Shown: in pieces, positions 40,340-50,672 of the stretch
Layout: each line of letters starts with the position of its first letter
How positions within the stretch are numbered: the stretch's first letter is position 1
Origin: Nocardioides sp. HDW12B
GTDB lineage: Bacteria; Actinomycetota; Actinomycetes; Propionibacteriales; Nocardioidaceae
Length of the DNA: 64,000 bases
Assembly: GCF_011299595.1 (NCBI RefSeq)
Contig: NZ_CP049867.1
Location: 2,418,001 to 2,482,000 of the forward strand
Direction of reading: 5' to 3'
Translations under genes and position numbers: made by a program
The notes under the pieces: generated by a model
Told to the model about the DNA's origin: nothing
The model's input: only the letters and a program-made list of their open reading frames with translations
Database searches by the model: none

Positions 40340-41608
40340 TCACTTCAGGAAGTCCGGCACGTCGAGGTCGTCGTCGGCCGCCGGGGAGGTGCGTGCCGGC
40401 GCGGGGGCCGGGGTGCGCGGGGCCTCGGGACGCTGGTACTCGTTGCGCTCCGGACGGGCGTACTCGCTGCGCTGCTCGGTCCGCTGGGGGGCCGACGTCG
40501 ACGACGAGCCGAAGGACGTGTAGCCGTTGCGAGCCGCCTCGGCGCCCCGCTCGGAGTCCCGACGGACGGCCGCGGCAGCAGCCGCGGCGCGGGTCTCGGC
40601 CTGGCTCTGCGACGGCAGCGGCTCGCGGCGCGCGGCCGGCACGGCCTCGCGACGCTTGGGCATCCCGCCGTCGAAGCCGGCCGCGATGACCGTGACCCGG
40701 ACCTCGTCGCCCAGGGCGTCGTCGATGACGGCACCGAAGATGATGTTGGCCTCGGCGTGGGCCGCCTGGGAGACGAGCGCTGCGGCCTCGTTGATCTCGA
40801 ACAGTCCGAGGTCGGAGCCACCGGCGATCGAGAGCAGCACGCCGTACGCGCCCTCGATGGAGGCCTCGAGCAGCGGGCTCGAGACGGCCATCTCGGCAGC
40901 GGCGACCGCGCGGTCCTCACCGCGGGCCGAGCCGATGCCCATGAGCGCGGAGCCGGCGTTGGACATGACCGACTTGACGTCGGCGAAGTCGAGGTTGATC
41001 AGGCCCGGGGTGGTGATGAGGTCGGTGATGCCCGAGACACCCTGGAGCAGGACCTGGTCGGCCTGCTTGAAGGCGTCGAGGACCGAGACGTTGCGGTCGC
41101 TGATCGACAGCAGTCGGTCGTTGGGGATCACGATGAGGGTGTCGACCTCCTCGCGGAGACCGGAGATGCCCTCCTCGGCCTGGTTGGCGCGGCGGCGGCC
41201 CTCGAAGGAGAAGGGACGCGTCACGACGCCGATGGTCAGCGCGCCGAGCGAGCGCGCGATGCGCGCGACGACGGGGGCGCCACCGGTGCCGGTGCCACCG
41301 CCCTCGCCCGCGGTCACGAAGACCATGTCGGCGCCCTTGAGCACCTCCTCGATCTCCTCCGCGTGGTCCTCGGCGGCCTTGCCGCCGACGTCGGGGTTCG
41401 CGCCGGCGCCGAGCCCACGGGTCAGCTCGCGGCCGATGTCGAGCTTCACGTCGGCGTCGCTCATCAGGAGCGCCTGTGCGTCGGTGTTGATCGCGATGAA
41501 CTCGACACCCTTGAGTCCCACCTCGATCATCCGGTTCACGGCGTTGACGCCACCGCCACCGATCCCGACGACCTTGATGACGGCCAGGTAGTTCTGCGGT
41601 GCTGCCAC
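40340..41608 (-). CDS. ftsZ: Cell division GTPase FtsZ
   Basis: The 422-aa tubulin homologue polymerises into the Z ring. The GTP-binding signature GGGTGTG is at 103-109, with [17 protein letters not shown] at the start. The catalytic loop reads [11 protein letters not shown]. After a Pro/Arg/Ser-rich linker (about 315-410) it ends in DLDVPDFLK, the peptide bound by SepF. The start is GTG after GAGAGGGA. A 357-bp upstream region with its own palindrome suggests transcription independent of ftsQ. Confidence 0.98.
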   Translation of the reverse strand: MAAPQNYLAVIKVVGIGGGGVNAVNRMIEVGLKGVEFIAINTDAQALLMSDADVKLDIGRELTRGLGAGANPDVGGKAAEDHAEEIEEVLKGADMVFVTAGEGGGTGTGGAPVVARIARSLGALTIGVVTRPFSFEGRRRANQAEEGISGLREEVDTLIVIPNDRLLSISDRNVSVLDAFKQADQVLLQGVSGITDLITTPGLINLDFADVKSVMSNAGSALMGIGSARGEDRAVAAAEMAVSSPLLEASIEGAYGVLLSIAGGSDLGLFEINEAAALVSQAAHAEANIIFGAVIDDALGDEVRVTVIAAGFDGGMPKRREAVPAARREPLPSQSQAETRAAAAAAAVRRDSERGAEAARNGYTSFGSSSTSAPQRTEQRSEYARPERNEYQRPEAPRTPAPAPARTSPAADDDLDVPDFLK

Positions 41609-41965
41609 GGCAGGTCCCTCTCATGTGTGGCGCCGGCCCGGTCGGCCGACGTGCTTGCTGCTGATGGATGGCTGGTGCTGGGTGGAACGGGGGTGGAGCT
41701 GGGTGGAACGGTGGGGAAGAGGCCCTCGGCGTGTCCCTGAACGTTAACCCTGAAGTAGAGGGTTATAGTTATGTCAACCTCGCGCCTGTGGAAGAACGTA
41801 GGACACCGACCCCGCGACCCGACGCAGACACGCAGGCGTGTCGACAAATAGTCGACAAAGTCGCAGCGGGCCCCCCACGCACCTCGCTCGTGCACGAGCG
41901 ACCTCTCGGCCGCACAGGAGTGACGCTTCGCGCGGGCAGGAGCGACGCTTCGCGGAAAAAAGGCG
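41609..41965 (-). promoter_or_regulatory. ftsZ upstream region with AT-rich palindrome and GTGGA boxes
   Basis: This 357-bp gap holds no gene. An inverted repeat TAACCCT-N7-AGGGTTA (41745-41765) lies in the most AT-rich part, next to a -35-like TTGACA (minus strand, 41772-41777); no good -10 was found at 17 bp. Closer to ftsZ, at 41680-41720, GTGGAAC/GTGGAGC/GTGGAAC/GTGGGG boxes recur every 8-11 bases on the plus strand. They resemble the boxes at the mraZ promoter. Near ftsQ, CAGGAGYGACGCTTCGCG is duplicated (41915 and 41937). Confidence 0.5.
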
Positions 41966-42796
41966 CTACTTGGTGAGGGTGGGGCGACCGGGGGCGGTGA
42001 CGTCGTAGATCCGCCCCTCCTGCTCCATGAGCAGGGTGAGGACCTCGAGCTTGGCCGCGGACTCGTCCGCGCTCCCCCAGTTGATGCGGGTGCCGTCGCG
42101 CAGCAGCAGGCTGATGGCGTCGATCGAGCCGACCTCGACGCTCTCGATCCGCGCCAGCAGCTCGGCGGGCAGGTAGTCCACGACGGTGGCGGCCTCGCCG
42201 AGCGCCTCGGCGGGCGTGGCGGCGGAGGTGTCGAGCAGGGGCAGGCCCTCGGGCCGCTCGGGGTAGGTGCGGAACAGCACGCCGTCGCCGTCCACCCCGC
42301 GCCAGGCGCCCTCCCACTCGACGACCGCGAGCGCCTCGCGCTCGGTCACCTCGATCGTCACCGTGTCGGGCCAGTCGCGGGAGATCTCCACCGAGGACAC
42401 CGGGGCGAGGGCCTCGACCCGGGCCTCGACGGCGTCGAGGTCGCTGGTCGCGAGCGACACGTCGAGCGGCACGGCCGCCTGCTCGCGCACCTCGTCCTCG
42501 CTGAGCACCGAGACCCCCTCGACCGAGACGTCGTGCACCGAGGTGAGCGACGAGAACAGCATCAGCCACACGCCGCCCGCGACGGCAGCCACCAGCGCGA
42601 CGAGCACGAGCACGCGGCGCCAGGCACGCCAGCGGCGTGCCCGCAGGCGTCGGGCGAAGCGGCGCTGCACCCGGCTCGCCCGGTGGGTACGGCGACCGCG
42701 CAGTCCGCGCCGCCCCGCCCCGGCGGCGGGCTCGCGCGGGAGGCCGTCGAGCGAGGTCGTGGTGTCGGGGTCGTGGGTCGGGGAGCCGGTCCTCAT
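41966..42796 (-). CDS. ftsQ: Cell division protein FtsQ
   Basis: The 276-aa bitopic protein has a long basic cytoplasmic N-terminus (RRFARRLRARRWRAWRR). One membrane segment follows (VLVLVALVAAVAGGVWLML, about 62-80), then a POTRA domain (VHDVSVEGVSVLSEDEVREQ) and a beta domain. DWPDTVTIEVTEREALAVVEW is the conserved FtsQ block. It links the early and late divisome. The ATG overlaps the murC stop (ATGA). Confidence 0.93.
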   Translation of the reverse strand: MRTGSPTHDPDTTTSLDGLPREPAAGAGRRGLRGRRTHRASRVQRRFARRLRARRWRAWRRVLVLVALVAAVAGGVWLMLFSSLTSVHDVSVEGVSVLSEDEVREQAAVPLDVSLATSDLDAVEARVEALAPVSSVEISRDWPDTVTIEVTEREALAVVEWEGAWRGVDGDGVLFRTYPERPEGLPLLDTSAATPAEALGEAATVVDYLPAELLARIESVEVGSIDAISLLLRDGTRINWGSADESAAKLEVLTLLMEQEGRIYDVTAPGRPTLTK

Positions 42797-44217
42797 CGGT
42801 CCGCCTCCGCCTCGGCCAGCAGGGTCAGCACCTCGGGCCCGACCAGCGTGACGTCACCGGCGCCGAGGGTGAGCACGACGTCGCCGGGACGCGCCCGCTC
42901 GACGAGGGCCGCGGGCGTCAGCGACCACGACGACACGAAGGCGACGCGGTCGGGGTCGAGCGGGACGTGGGAGGCGACCATGGCGCCGTTGACGCCGGGC
43001 TCGGGGTCCTCACGGGCGACGTAGACGTCCATGACGACGACCTCGTCGGCGGCGCCGAGGGCCTCGCCCATGGCGGGCCCGAAGATCTTGGTGCGCGAGA
43101 CCAGGTGGGGCTGGAAGGCCACCACCACCCGGCCGTCGCCGGCCAGGGACCGCGCCGCCTGCAGGTCGCCGGCGATCTCGTTGGGGTGGTGGGCGTAGCT
43201 GTCGTAGACCCGGATGCCGCCGACCTCGCCCTTGAGCTCCATCCGCCGCCGGGTGCCGGAGAAGGACTCCAGCCCGCGCTTGAGGTCCCCGAAGGCGAAG
43301 CCGAGCCGCAGCCCCGTGCCGAGGGCGGCCAGCGCGTCGAGCACGTAGTGGCGCCCGGGGATCCGCAGCGTGATCTCCCCCAGCCGCTCACCGGCCCGGT
43401 CGACGGTGAACGTCGAGGTCGACCCGAGGAAGCTCACGGTCGCGGCCCGCAGGTCGGCGCCCTCGGACTCCCCCACCGTCATCACCTCGAGGTCGCGCTC
43501 GCGCGCGACCCGGGCCAGCTCGGCCGCGCCGGGGTCGTCGGCGCAGGCGACGAGGAACCCGCCGGGCTCGATGCGGTCGAGGAACTGCACGAAGGCCGCC
43601 CGGTAGGCCTCCTCGGTGCCGTAGTTGTCGAGGTGGTCGGCCTCCACGTTGGTCACGATCGCCGCGGTCGGCGAGTAGACGAGGAACGCCCCGTCGCTCT
43701 CGTCGGCCTCGGCCACGAAGAGCGCGCCGGTGCCGTCGTGGGCGTTGGCCCCCGACTCGTTGAGCTCGCCGCCGATCGCGAAGGACGGGTCGGCGCCGCA
43801 GTGCTGCAGCGCGACGGTGAGCAGCGACGTCGTCGTGGTCTTGCCGTGGGTGCCGGCCACGGCCACCACGGTGCGTCCGCGCATCACGGAGTCGAGGGCG
43901 GCCGAGCGCGGCAGGACCCGCAGCCCACGGGCCGTGGCCTCGACCACCTCGGGGTTGTCGGCGCGCACCGCGGTCGAGACCACGACGGTGTCGGCGTCGG
44001 CGACCTGCTCGGCGCGGTGGCCCACGTGCACCTGCGCGCCCAGGGCGGTCAGCGCGGTCAGCGCGCGGGACTCGCGGGCGTCGCTGCCGCTGACGGTGAT
44101 GCCGCGGGCCAGCATGATGCGGGCGATGCCGGACAGGCCGGCGCCGCCGATGCCGATGAAGTGGACGCGGCCCAGCGCGTCGGCGGCCGGGATGTCGTCG
44201 GGGACGGGGACCCTCAC
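42793..44217 (-). CDS. murC: UDP-N-acetylmuramate--L-alanine ligase
   Basis: The 474-aa ligase adds the first amino acid to UDP-MurNAc with ATP. VHFIGIGGAGLSGIARIM binds the UDP part, AGTHGKTTTTSLL is the ATP loop, and VYDSYAHHPNEI is the MurC-type C-terminal motif. The GTG start at 44217 overlaps the murG stop (GTGA). Confidence 0.97.
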   Translation of the reverse strand: MRVPVPDDIPAADALGRVHFIGIGGAGLSGIARIMLARGITVSGSDARESRALTALTALGAQVHVGHRAEQVADADTVVVSTAVRADNPEVVEATARGLRVLPRSAALDSVMRGRTVVAVAGTHGKTTTTSLLTVALQHCGADPSFAIGGELNESGANAHDGTGALFVAEADESDGAFLVYSPTAAIVTNVEADHLDNYGTEEAYRAAFVQFLDRIEPGGFLVACADDPGAAELARVARERDLEVMTVGESEGADLRAATVSFLGSTSTFTVDRAGERLGEITLRIPGRHYVLDALAALGTGLRLGFAFGDLKRGLESFSGTRRRMELKGEVGGIRVYDSYAHHPNEIAGDLQAARSLAGDGRVVVAFQPHLVSRTKIFGPAMGEALGAADEVVVMDVYVAREDPEPGVNGAMVASHVPLDPDRVAFVSSWSLTPAALVERARPGDVVLTLGAGDVTLVGPEVLTLLAEAEADR

Positions 44218-45353
44218 GCCGACCACCCCGCCGCGCGCAGCACCATCGCCGCCAGCGTCTCGTCGGCGTCGCGCGGGATCAGGTCGGCCGCGGCGCGCGA
44301 CATGGACGCCAGCCGCTCGGTGTCGGTGGCCAGGTCGGGCAGGGTTGCGGCGGCCCACTCGGCGGTGAAGGCGTCGTCGGAGACCAGCAGACCTCCCCCG
44401 GCGTCGACGACGGGGCGGGCGTTGCGCGCCTGCTCCCCGTTGCCGATCGGCAGCGGCACGAACACCGCGGGCAGCCCCACGGCGGCGACCTCGGTGACCG
44501 AGTTGGCGCCGGCGCGGCAGACGGTCAGGTCGGCGGCGGCGTAGGCGAGGTCCATGCGGTCGACGTAGCGCTCCACGACGTACGGCGGCGCGCCGGTCTC
44601 GGGGGCGACGTCGACCTCGCCCGCCGGTCCCACGACGTGCAGCACCTGGACGCCCGCCGCGGCCAGCGCCGGCTGGGCGCTGCCCACGGTCTGGTTGAGC
44701 CGCCGCGCGCCCTGCGAGCCTCCGGTGACCAGCAGCGTCGGCCGGCCGGGCTCGAGGCCGAAGTGGGCGAGCGCCTCGTCACGGAGCGCGGCCCGGTCGA
44801 GGGTGGAGATCATACGCCGGATCGGCAGCCCGAGGTAGGTCGCGTGGCGCAGCGGCGAGTCGGGGAAGCTGGTGGCCACGTGGGTGGTGAACCGGGCCCC
44901 GAGCCGGTTGGCCACGCCGGGCAGAGCGTTGCCCTCGTGGACGACGATGGGCAGCTTGGCCTTGCGGGCCGCGAGGTACGCCGGCACCGACACGTAGCCG
45001 CCGAAGCCGACGACGACGTCGGGCTGCACCCGCTCGATGACCTCGCGGGCGGCCCGGACCGCGCCTCGCAGGCGCCCCGGCAGCCGGCCGAGGTCGGCCG
45101 AGACCTTGCGGGGCAGCGGCACCGGCGGGACCAGCTCGAGCGGGTAGCCGGCGGCCGGCACCACGGTCGTCTCGAGCCCGCGGGCGGTGCCGAGGGCGGT
45201 GACCTCCACCCGTCCGCCGAGCTCGGGGCCCCTGCGGACCAGCGCGTCGGCGGTCGCCAGCAGCGGCGAGGTGTGGCCGGCGGTGCCGCCGCCGGCCATG
45301 AGGACGCGCAGCACCCGCGCCTCGGTGCGTGGCGAGGGGTCGGACGCACTCAT
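44214..45353 (-). CDS. murG: Lipid II synthase MurG
   Basis: The 379-aa glycosyltransferase transfers GlcNAc to lipid I on the inner membrane face. LMAGGGTAGHTSPLLATA is the glycine-rich lipid I loop, GFGGYVSVP follows, and CRAGANSVTEVAAVGLPAVFVP is the donor-binding block. The ATG overlaps the ftsW stop (ATGA). Confidence 0.97.
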   Translation of the reverse strand: MSASDPSPRTEARVLRVLMAGGGTAGHTSPLLATADALVRRGPELGGRVEVTALGTARGLETTVVPAAGYPLELVPPVPLPRKVSADLGRLPGRLRGAVRAAREVIERVQPDVVVGFGGYVSVPAYLAARKAKLPIVVHEGNALPGVANRLGARFTTHVATSFPDSPLRHATYLGLPIRRMISTLDRAALRDEALAHFGLEPGRPTLLVTGGSQGARRLNQTVGSAQPALAAAGVQVLHVVGPAGEVDVAPETGAPPYVVERYVDRMDLAYAAADLTVCRAGANSVTEVAAVGLPAVFVPLPIGNGEQARNARPVVDAGGGLLVSDDAFTAEWAAATLPDLATDTERLASMSRAAADLIPRDADETLAAMVLRAAGWSA

Positions 45354-46633
45354 CGGCGCCCACCTCGCGACAGCCCGCCGGCGGTGGTGCCGCGGGGGCC
45401 GCCCTCGCGGCGACGGCCCAGCGCGGCCTGGGCGCCGGGCTCGTGGCGGGCGAAGGAGACCAGCAGGCCGAGGGCGACCAGCGACGGCAGCAGCGCCGAG
45501 CCGCCGTAGGACACCAGCGGCAGCGGGATGCCGATGACCGGCAGCAGGGCCAGCACCATGCCGATGTTGATGATCATCTGCGCCGTGATCCACACGGTGA
45601 TGCCGGCCGCCATGTAGCGGGCGAACGGGTCGACGGTGCGGCGTGCCACCCGGAAGCCGGCGTAGGCGACAGTGAGGAACAGCGCCAGCACGAGCATGGT
45701 GCCGAACAGGCCGAGCTCCTCGCCGAGCACGGCGAAGATGAAGTCGGTGTGGGCCGCGGGCAGGTCGCCCCACTTCTGCTGGCTGGCGCCGATGCCCTTG
45801 CCGAAGATGCCGCCGCTCGACATGGCGAAGATGCCGTGCGCGGCCTGCCAGCCCGAGTCGCCGTACGACGCGAAGGGGTCGGCGAAGCTGGTGAGCCGGT
45901 CCATGCGCTCGGGCGAGGAGGCGGCGAGGCCGAGGGCCGCGACCCCGGCAACCAGGATCGAGCCGACGAACATCTTCGTCGGCGCCCCGACGACCCACAG
46001 CAGGCCCAGCACGATCGACATCAGCACCAGCGCGGTGCCGAGGTCCTCACCGACGATGACCAGGCCGATGACGACGAACATCAGCGGCACGACCGGGATG
46101 AGCGTGTGCCGCCAGTCGGTGAGCAGCCGCTCCTTGGTGGCGTAGATGTGCGAGCACCACAGGATCACGGCGAGCTTGGCCAGCTCGGCGGGCTGGATCT
46201 GCACCGGTCCGAGGGCCAGCCAGTTCTGGTTGCCGTTGACCTCGACGCCCATCGGGCCCTGGGTCAGGCCGAGCAGCACCACCGAGAGGATCAGCGCGGG
46301 CCAGGCGAACTTGCGCAGCATCGAGTGCGGCATCCGGACCGCGACCCAGACGAAGGGCGCGGCGAGCACGACCCAGGTGAGCTGCTTGAGGAAGGTGGCG
46401 TAGCTGTTGCCCCCGTTGAACTCGTAGGACCACACGCTCGAGCTGCTCAGCACCATGATCAGCCCGAGGGTCAGCAGCAGGCCGGAGGCCCCGACGAGCA
46501 GGTAGTACGACGTCAGGGGACGATCGAGCGAGTCGCGCAGGGCCGCGATCGAGAGCGGGCGACGGCCCTGTCCGGCCCGGGCCTCGTCGGTCGGGTCGAG
46601 GGGCCGGGTGGGTCGAGCCGCTGTCGTCGTCAA
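45350..46633 (-). CDS. ftsW: Septal peptidoglycan polymerase FtsW
   Basis: The 427-aa SEDS glycosyltransferase has about ten membrane segments and polymerises lipid II with FtsI. NGNQNWLALGPVQIQPAEL and HTDFIFAVLGEELGLFG are signature motifs, with the catalytic Asp region before them. LPVIGIPLPLVSYGGSALL is the usual C-terminal block. Initiation is at a TTG codon, six bases after AGGAAGG; no ATG or GTG fits as well. It lies 24 bases after murD. Confidence 0.96.
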   Translation of the reverse strand: MTTTAARPTRPLDPTDEARAGQGRRPLSIAALRDSLDRPLTSYYLLVGASGLLLTLGLIMVLSSSSVWSYEFNGGNSYATFLKQLTWVVLAAPFVWVAVRMPHSMLRKFAWPALILSVVLLGLTQGPMGVEVNGNQNWLALGPVQIQPAELAKLAVILWCSHIYATKERLLTDWRHTLIPVVPLMFVVIGLVIVGEDLGTALVLMSIVLGLLWVVGAPTKMFVGSILVAGVAALGLAASSPERMDRLTSFADPFASYGDSGWQAAHGIFAMSSGGIFGKGIGASQQKWGDLPAAHTDFIFAVLGEELGLFGTMLVLALFLTVAYAGFRVARRTVDPFARYMAAGITVWITAQMIINIGMVLALLPVIGIPLPLVSYGGSALLPSLVALGLLVSFARHEPGAQAALGRRREGGPRGTTAGGLSRGGRR

Positions 46634-46657
46634 CGTCGGCCTTCCTGCGCCGGTGGG

Positions 46658-48118
46658 TCAGCTCCCGCCGAGGCGTCGCACCGACCCGGCGAAGGCATCC
46701 CCGCGAGCACCGTAGTTCGCGAACATGTCCATGGAGGCGCACCCCGGGGCGAGGAGCACGGTGTCGCCCGGCTGGGCGAGGCCTGCTGCTGCCCGGACCA
46801 CGCGGTCCATGACGTCAGTCTCGTCGTCGGGCACCTCGATCACGGGGACCTCGGGCGCGTGTCGCCGCAAGGCGTCAGCGATCACCGCGCGATCGCGGCC
46901 GAGCAGCACCACGCCGCGCATCCGCGGCCCCATGGCGACCACCAGGTCGTCGAAGGAGGCTCCCTTGGCCAGTCCGCCGGCCACCCACACCACGTGCTCG
47001 TAGGCGCCGAGCGAGGAGCGGGCGGCGTGCGGGTTGGTGGCCTTGGAGTCGTCCACGTAGGTGACCTCGGCGACGGTCGCGACGGTGGCGATGCGGTGGC
47101 CGTCGGGCCGGAAGCCCCGCAGGCCGTCGCGCACGGCGGCCGGCGCGACGCCGTGGGAGCGGGCCAGGGCGGCCGCGGCCAGGGCGTTGGCGACCATGTG
47201 CGGCGCCGGGCTGGCCAGGTCGGCCAGCGTGCCGAGCTCGGCGGCCGAGTCGTGGCGGTTCTCGACGAAGGCCCGGTCGGCGAGGACGTCGTCGACCACG
47301 CCGAGCATGCCGACGGCCGGGGTGCCGAGGGTGAAGCCGATGGCGCGGGCGCCCTCGACGACGTCGGCCTCGCGCACCAGCTCCTCGGTGAGCGGGTCGG
47401 CGACGTTGTAGACGCAGGCCCGCTCCACGCCGGAGTAGATCCGGCCCTTGTCGGCGGCGTAGTCGGCCATGGAGGAGTACCAGTCCAGGTGGTCCTCGGC
47501 GACGTTGAGCACCGCGGCCGACTGGGCCGTCATCGAGTCGGTGTAGTGCAGCTGGAAGCTCGACAGCTCCACGGCGAGGACGTCGTACGGCTCGGGGTCC
47601 ATGACCACCTCGACCAGCGGCAGCCCGACGTTGCCGCAGGCGACCGTGCGCAGCCCGCCGGCGCGCAGCATCGCCTCGAGCATCTGCACCGTCGTGGTCT
47701 TGCCGTTGGTGCCGGTGATCGCCAGCCAGGGCGCCGCGTGCTCGGGGTCGCGCAGGCGCCAGGCGAGCTCCACCTCTCCCCACACCGGTACGCCGAGCCC
47801 GCGGGCCTGGGTGAGCAGCGCGGCGTCGGGGCGCCAGCCCGGCGAGGTGACGAGCACGTCGACGCCGTCGGGGAGCGTCGCCGTCGAGCCGGGACCGGTG
47901 CGGACGTCGGCGCCGAGCACCTCCAGCAGGGTGGCCTTCTCGGCCCGCTCGCCGGTCGGCTCGGTCTCGTCGAGGACCACGACCTGCGCGCCGAGGTGGG
48001 TCAGGTTGTCGGCGGCGGCGAAGCCGGAGACGCCCAGACCGGCGACGGCGGCGCGCACGCCCTCCCAGGAGTCGCGGCGGCCGAGGGCGTCCACCCGCCC
48101 GGGGACGCGGTCGCTCAC
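46658..48118 (-). CDS. murD: UDP-N-acetylmuramoyl-L-alanine--D-glutamate ligase
   Basis: The 486-aa ligase adds D-glutamate to the growing stem peptide. [13 protein letters not shown] lies in the UDP-binding domain, [14 protein letters not shown] is the ATP loop, and [17 protein letters not shown] and [12 protein letters not shown] are MurD-type motifs. The GTG start overlaps the mraY stop (GTGA). Confidence 0.97.
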   Translation of the reverse strand: MSDRVPGRVDALGRRDSWEGVRAAVAGLGVSGFAAADNLTHLGAQVVVLDETEPTGERAEKATLLEVLGADVRTGPGSTATLPDGVDVLVTSPGWRPDAALLTQARGLGVPVWGEVELAWRLRDPEHAAPWLAITGTNGKTTTVQMLEAMLRAGGLRTVACGNVGLPLVEVVMDPEPYDVLAVELSSFQLHYTDSMTAQSAAVLNVAEDHLDWYSSMADYAADKGRIYSGVERACVYNVADPLTEELVREADVVEGARAIGFTLGTPAVGMLGVVDDVLADRAFVENRHDSAAELGTLADLASPAPHMVANALAAAALARSHGVAPAAVRDGLRGFRPDGHRIATVATVAEVTYVDDSKATNPHAARSSLGAYEHVVWVAGGLAKGASFDDLVVAMGPRMRGVVLLGRDRAVIADALRRHAPEVPVIEVPDDETDVMDRVVRAAAGLAQPGDTVLLAPGCASMDMFANYGARGDAFAGSVRRLGGS

Positions 48119-49179
48119 GTGCCCGCCACCCACTCGGCGTAGAAGATGCCCATGCCGCCGGCGACGCAGAGGCCGGCGATGATCCAGAAGCGGATGACGA
48201 CGGTGATCTCGTCCCAGCCCTTCAGCTCGAAGTGGTGGTGCAGCGGCGCCATCCGGAACATCCGCTTGCCGCCGGTGGCCTTGAAGAAGCCGACCTGGAG
48301 GATCACCGAGACGCTCTGGGCCACGAAGAGCCCGCCGAGCACGACGAGCAGCAGCTCGGTGCGGGTCAGGATGGCCAGGCCGGCGATCGCACCGCCGAGG
48401 GCCAGCGAGCCGGTGTCGCCCATGAAGATCTTGGCCGGCGAGGCGTTCCACCACAGGAAGCCGAAGCAGGCACCGGTGAGGGCGGCGGAGATGATCGCGA
48501 GGTCGAGCGGGTCGCGCACCTCGTAGCAGGTGTTGCCCTGGGTCAGCTCGCACGACTGGTTGTTCTGCCAGATGTTCATGATCGCGTAGGCGGCGAACAC
48601 GATCGTCGAGCAGCCGGTGGCCAGGCCGTCGAGACCGTCGGTGAGGTTCACCGAGTTCGACGTCGCGGCGATCATGAAGAGGATCAGCAGCACGACGAGG
48701 AACGTCGGCAGCGTCCACGCCTCCCAGTCGCGGGTGAAGGACAGGTGCCGCGAGGCCGGTGTCTGCCCGCGCTCGTCGGGGAAGCGCAGCGCCAGCAGCG
48801 CGAACACGATCGCCACCAGCACCTGGCCGGTCATCTTGGCCCGGCTGCGCAGGCCGAGGCTGCGCTGCTTGGCGACCTTGATGTAGTCGTCGAGGAAGCC
48901 GACCAGGCCCAGGCCGACGAGCAGGAACAGCAGCAGCAGGCCGGACGCCGTGGGCATCCGCGAGGTCAGCAGCGCCGAGAGCAGGTAGGCCAGCACGACC
49001 GAGCCGATGATGACGGTGCCGCCCATGGAGGGCGTGCCGCGCTTGGTGTGGTGCGTGGTGGGGCCGTCGTCGCGGATCAGCTGCCCGTAGCCCTTGGCGG
49101 ACAGGAAGCGGATGGCGCCGACGGTGCCGACGAGGGTGAAGACCAGCGCGAGGCCGCCGGACAGCAGGATCGCTCTCAC
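48115..49179 (-). CDS. mraY: Phospho-MurNAc-pentapeptide transferase
   Basis: The 354-aa membrane enzyme makes lipid I by joining the UDP-MurNAc peptide to undecaprenyl phosphate. About ten membrane segments are visible. [35 protein letters not shown] and the [13 protein letters not shown] loop carry the catalytic Asp and His residues. The GTG start overlaps the murF stop (GTGA). Confidence 0.98.
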   Translation of the reverse strand: MRAILLSGGLALVFTLVGTVGAIRFLSAKGYGQLIRDDGPTTHHTKRGTPSMGGTVIIGSVVLAYLLSALLTSRMPTASGLLLLFLLVGLGLVGFLDDYIKVAKQRSLGLRSRAKMTGQVLVAIVFALLALRFPDERGQTPASRHLSFTRDWEAWTLPTFLVVLLILFMIAATSNSVNLTDGLDGLATGCSTIVFAAYAIMNIWQNNQSCELTQGNTCYEVRDPLDLAIISAALTGACFGFLWWNASPAKIFMGDTGSLALGGAIAGLAILTRTELLLVVLGGLFVAQSVSVILQVGFFKATGGKRMFRMAPLHHHFELKGWDEITVVIRFWIIAGLCVAGGMGIFYAEWVAGT

Positions 49180-50672
49180 GCGCCCACCCCCCGGTCGTCG
49201 GCGAGCAGGGCGGCAGCGACCTCGTCGAGGCGGGCGCCGCGCGAGGCCTTGACCAGCACGACGTCGTCGGCGCGCAGGTGCTCGCCCAGCCAGCGGACGG
49301 CGGCCTCGTTGTCGGCGGCGGCGACCGCCCGCACCTGGTCTGACTGTCCGGCCATGCCGTCCTCTCCGTCGTCCCCGTGCGTCGCGTCGAACCCGGTCAG
49401 GGCCGGTCGGGCCGCCTCCCCCACCGCGAGCAGCACGTCGACGCCCAGGCTCCGGGCCAGTCTGCCGACCTCGGCGTGCTCGGCGTCGGCGGACGCGCCC
49501 AGCTCCTTCATCTCACCCAGCACGGCGACCCGCCGGCGGGCGGACCCACCGGCACCGATGGAGACCAGCGCCTCGAGGGCGGCGCGCATCGAGTCGGGGT
49601 TGGCGTTGTAGGCGTCGTTGACCACGACCACGCCGTCGGCGCGACGGGCGACCTCCATGCGCCAGCGCGACACCGTGGAGACGCCGGCGAGGGAGGCTGC
49701 GGCCTCCTCGAGCCCGATGCCGACCGCGGCGGCGGCGGCCACCGCGGCGGCGGCGTTCGGCACGTGGTGGGCGCCGACCAGCTGCAGGGTCACGGGCACG
49801 CGGCGCCACTCGACGACCAGCGCGAAGGTGGGGCGTCCCTCGGCGTCGAGCCGGACGTCGGCGTACCCGACCGTCGGGGCGTCCCGGGCGAAGGCCGCGG
49901 CCACGACGTCGGTCGGCACCTCGTCCGTGGGCAGCGTGCTCCCGAGGGTGCCGAAGGTGACCACGCGCCCGGCGGTGCGCGCGGCCATGGCGGCGACGCG
50001 GGGGTCGTCGGCGTTGAGGACGGCGACCCCGTCGGGGGTGAGGGCCTCGACCAGCTCGCCCTTGGCGGTGGCGATGTCGTCCTGGGTGCCGAACTCGCCG
50101 AGGTGGGCCTTGCCCACGTTGAGCACCAGCGAGACGTCGGGACGGGCGATGGCGCACAGCTCGCGCAGGTGGCCGATGCCGCGTGCGCCCATCTCGAGCA
50201 GCAGGAAGCGGGTGCCGGTGCCCGCCCGCAGCACCGTCAGCGGCAGTCCGAGCTCGTTGTTGAACGAGCCGCGGGTGGCCACGGTCTCGGCGTGCGCGGC
50301 GAGCACCCCGGCCAGCAGGTCCTTGGTGGAGGTCTTGCCCTGCGAGCCGGTGACGGCCAGCACCGTGACGTCGGGCAGCCGGCCCAGCACGTGGTGGGCC
50401 AGGGCACCGAGCGCGGCCTGGGGGTCCTCGACCAGCACGGTCGGGTGGCCGGTGGCGCGGCTGCCCAGCACGGCGGCGGCGCCGGCCGCGACGGCCGCAC
50501 CGGCGAAGTCGTGGCCGTCGCTGCGCTCCCCCACGAAGGCGGCGAAGAGACCGTCGGGCTCGATCTCGCGGCTGTCGACGCTCGCGGCCCCGCGCACGAC
50601 GACGCCGTCGGGGTCGTCGACGACCTCGCCACCCACGACGGCGGCGATCTCGGGCAGGGTCAGCGCGATCAC
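49176..50672 (-). CDS. murF: UDP-MurNAc-tripeptide--D-Ala-D-Ala ligase
   Basis: The 498-aa ligase completes the pentapeptide. [21 protein letters not shown] is the N-terminal substrate block, [15 protein letters not shown] the ATP loop, and [18 protein letters not shown] the MurF-type C-terminal motif. A Gly/Asp-rich insert ([14 protein letters not shown]) near residue 435 is not usual. The GTG start overlaps the murE stop (GTGA). Confidence 0.97.
   Translation of the reverse strand: MIALTLPEIAAVVGGEVVDDPDGVVVRGAASVDSREIEPDGLFAAFVGERSDGHDFAGAAVAAGAAAVLGSRATGHPTVLVEDPQAALGALAHHVLGRLPDVTVLAVTGSQGKTSTKDLLAGVLAAHAETVATRGSFNNELGLPLTVLRAGTGTRFLLLEMGARGIGHLRELCAIARPDVSLVLNVGKAHLGEFGTQDDIATAKGELVEALTPDGVAVLNADDPRVAAMAARTAGRVVTFGTLGSTLPTDEVPTDVVAAAFARDAPTVGYADVRLDAEGRPTFALVVEWRRVPVTLQLVGAHHVPNAAAAVAAAAAVGIGLEEAAASLAGVSTVSRWRMEVARRADGVVVVNDAYNANPDSMRAALEALVSIGAGGSARRRVAVLGEMKELGASADAEHAEVGRLARSLGVDVLLAVGEAARPALTGFDATHGDDGEDGMAGQSDQVRAVAAADNEAAVRWLGEHLRADDVVLVKASRGARLDEVAAALLADDRGVGA

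Noticed and set aside
41758-41777. Complete sigma-70-type promoter for ftsZ from TTGACA
   Set aside because: At 16-18 bp no TANNNT hexamer is present, only TTCAGG. I therefore report the box and palindrome as a control region and not as a defined promoter.
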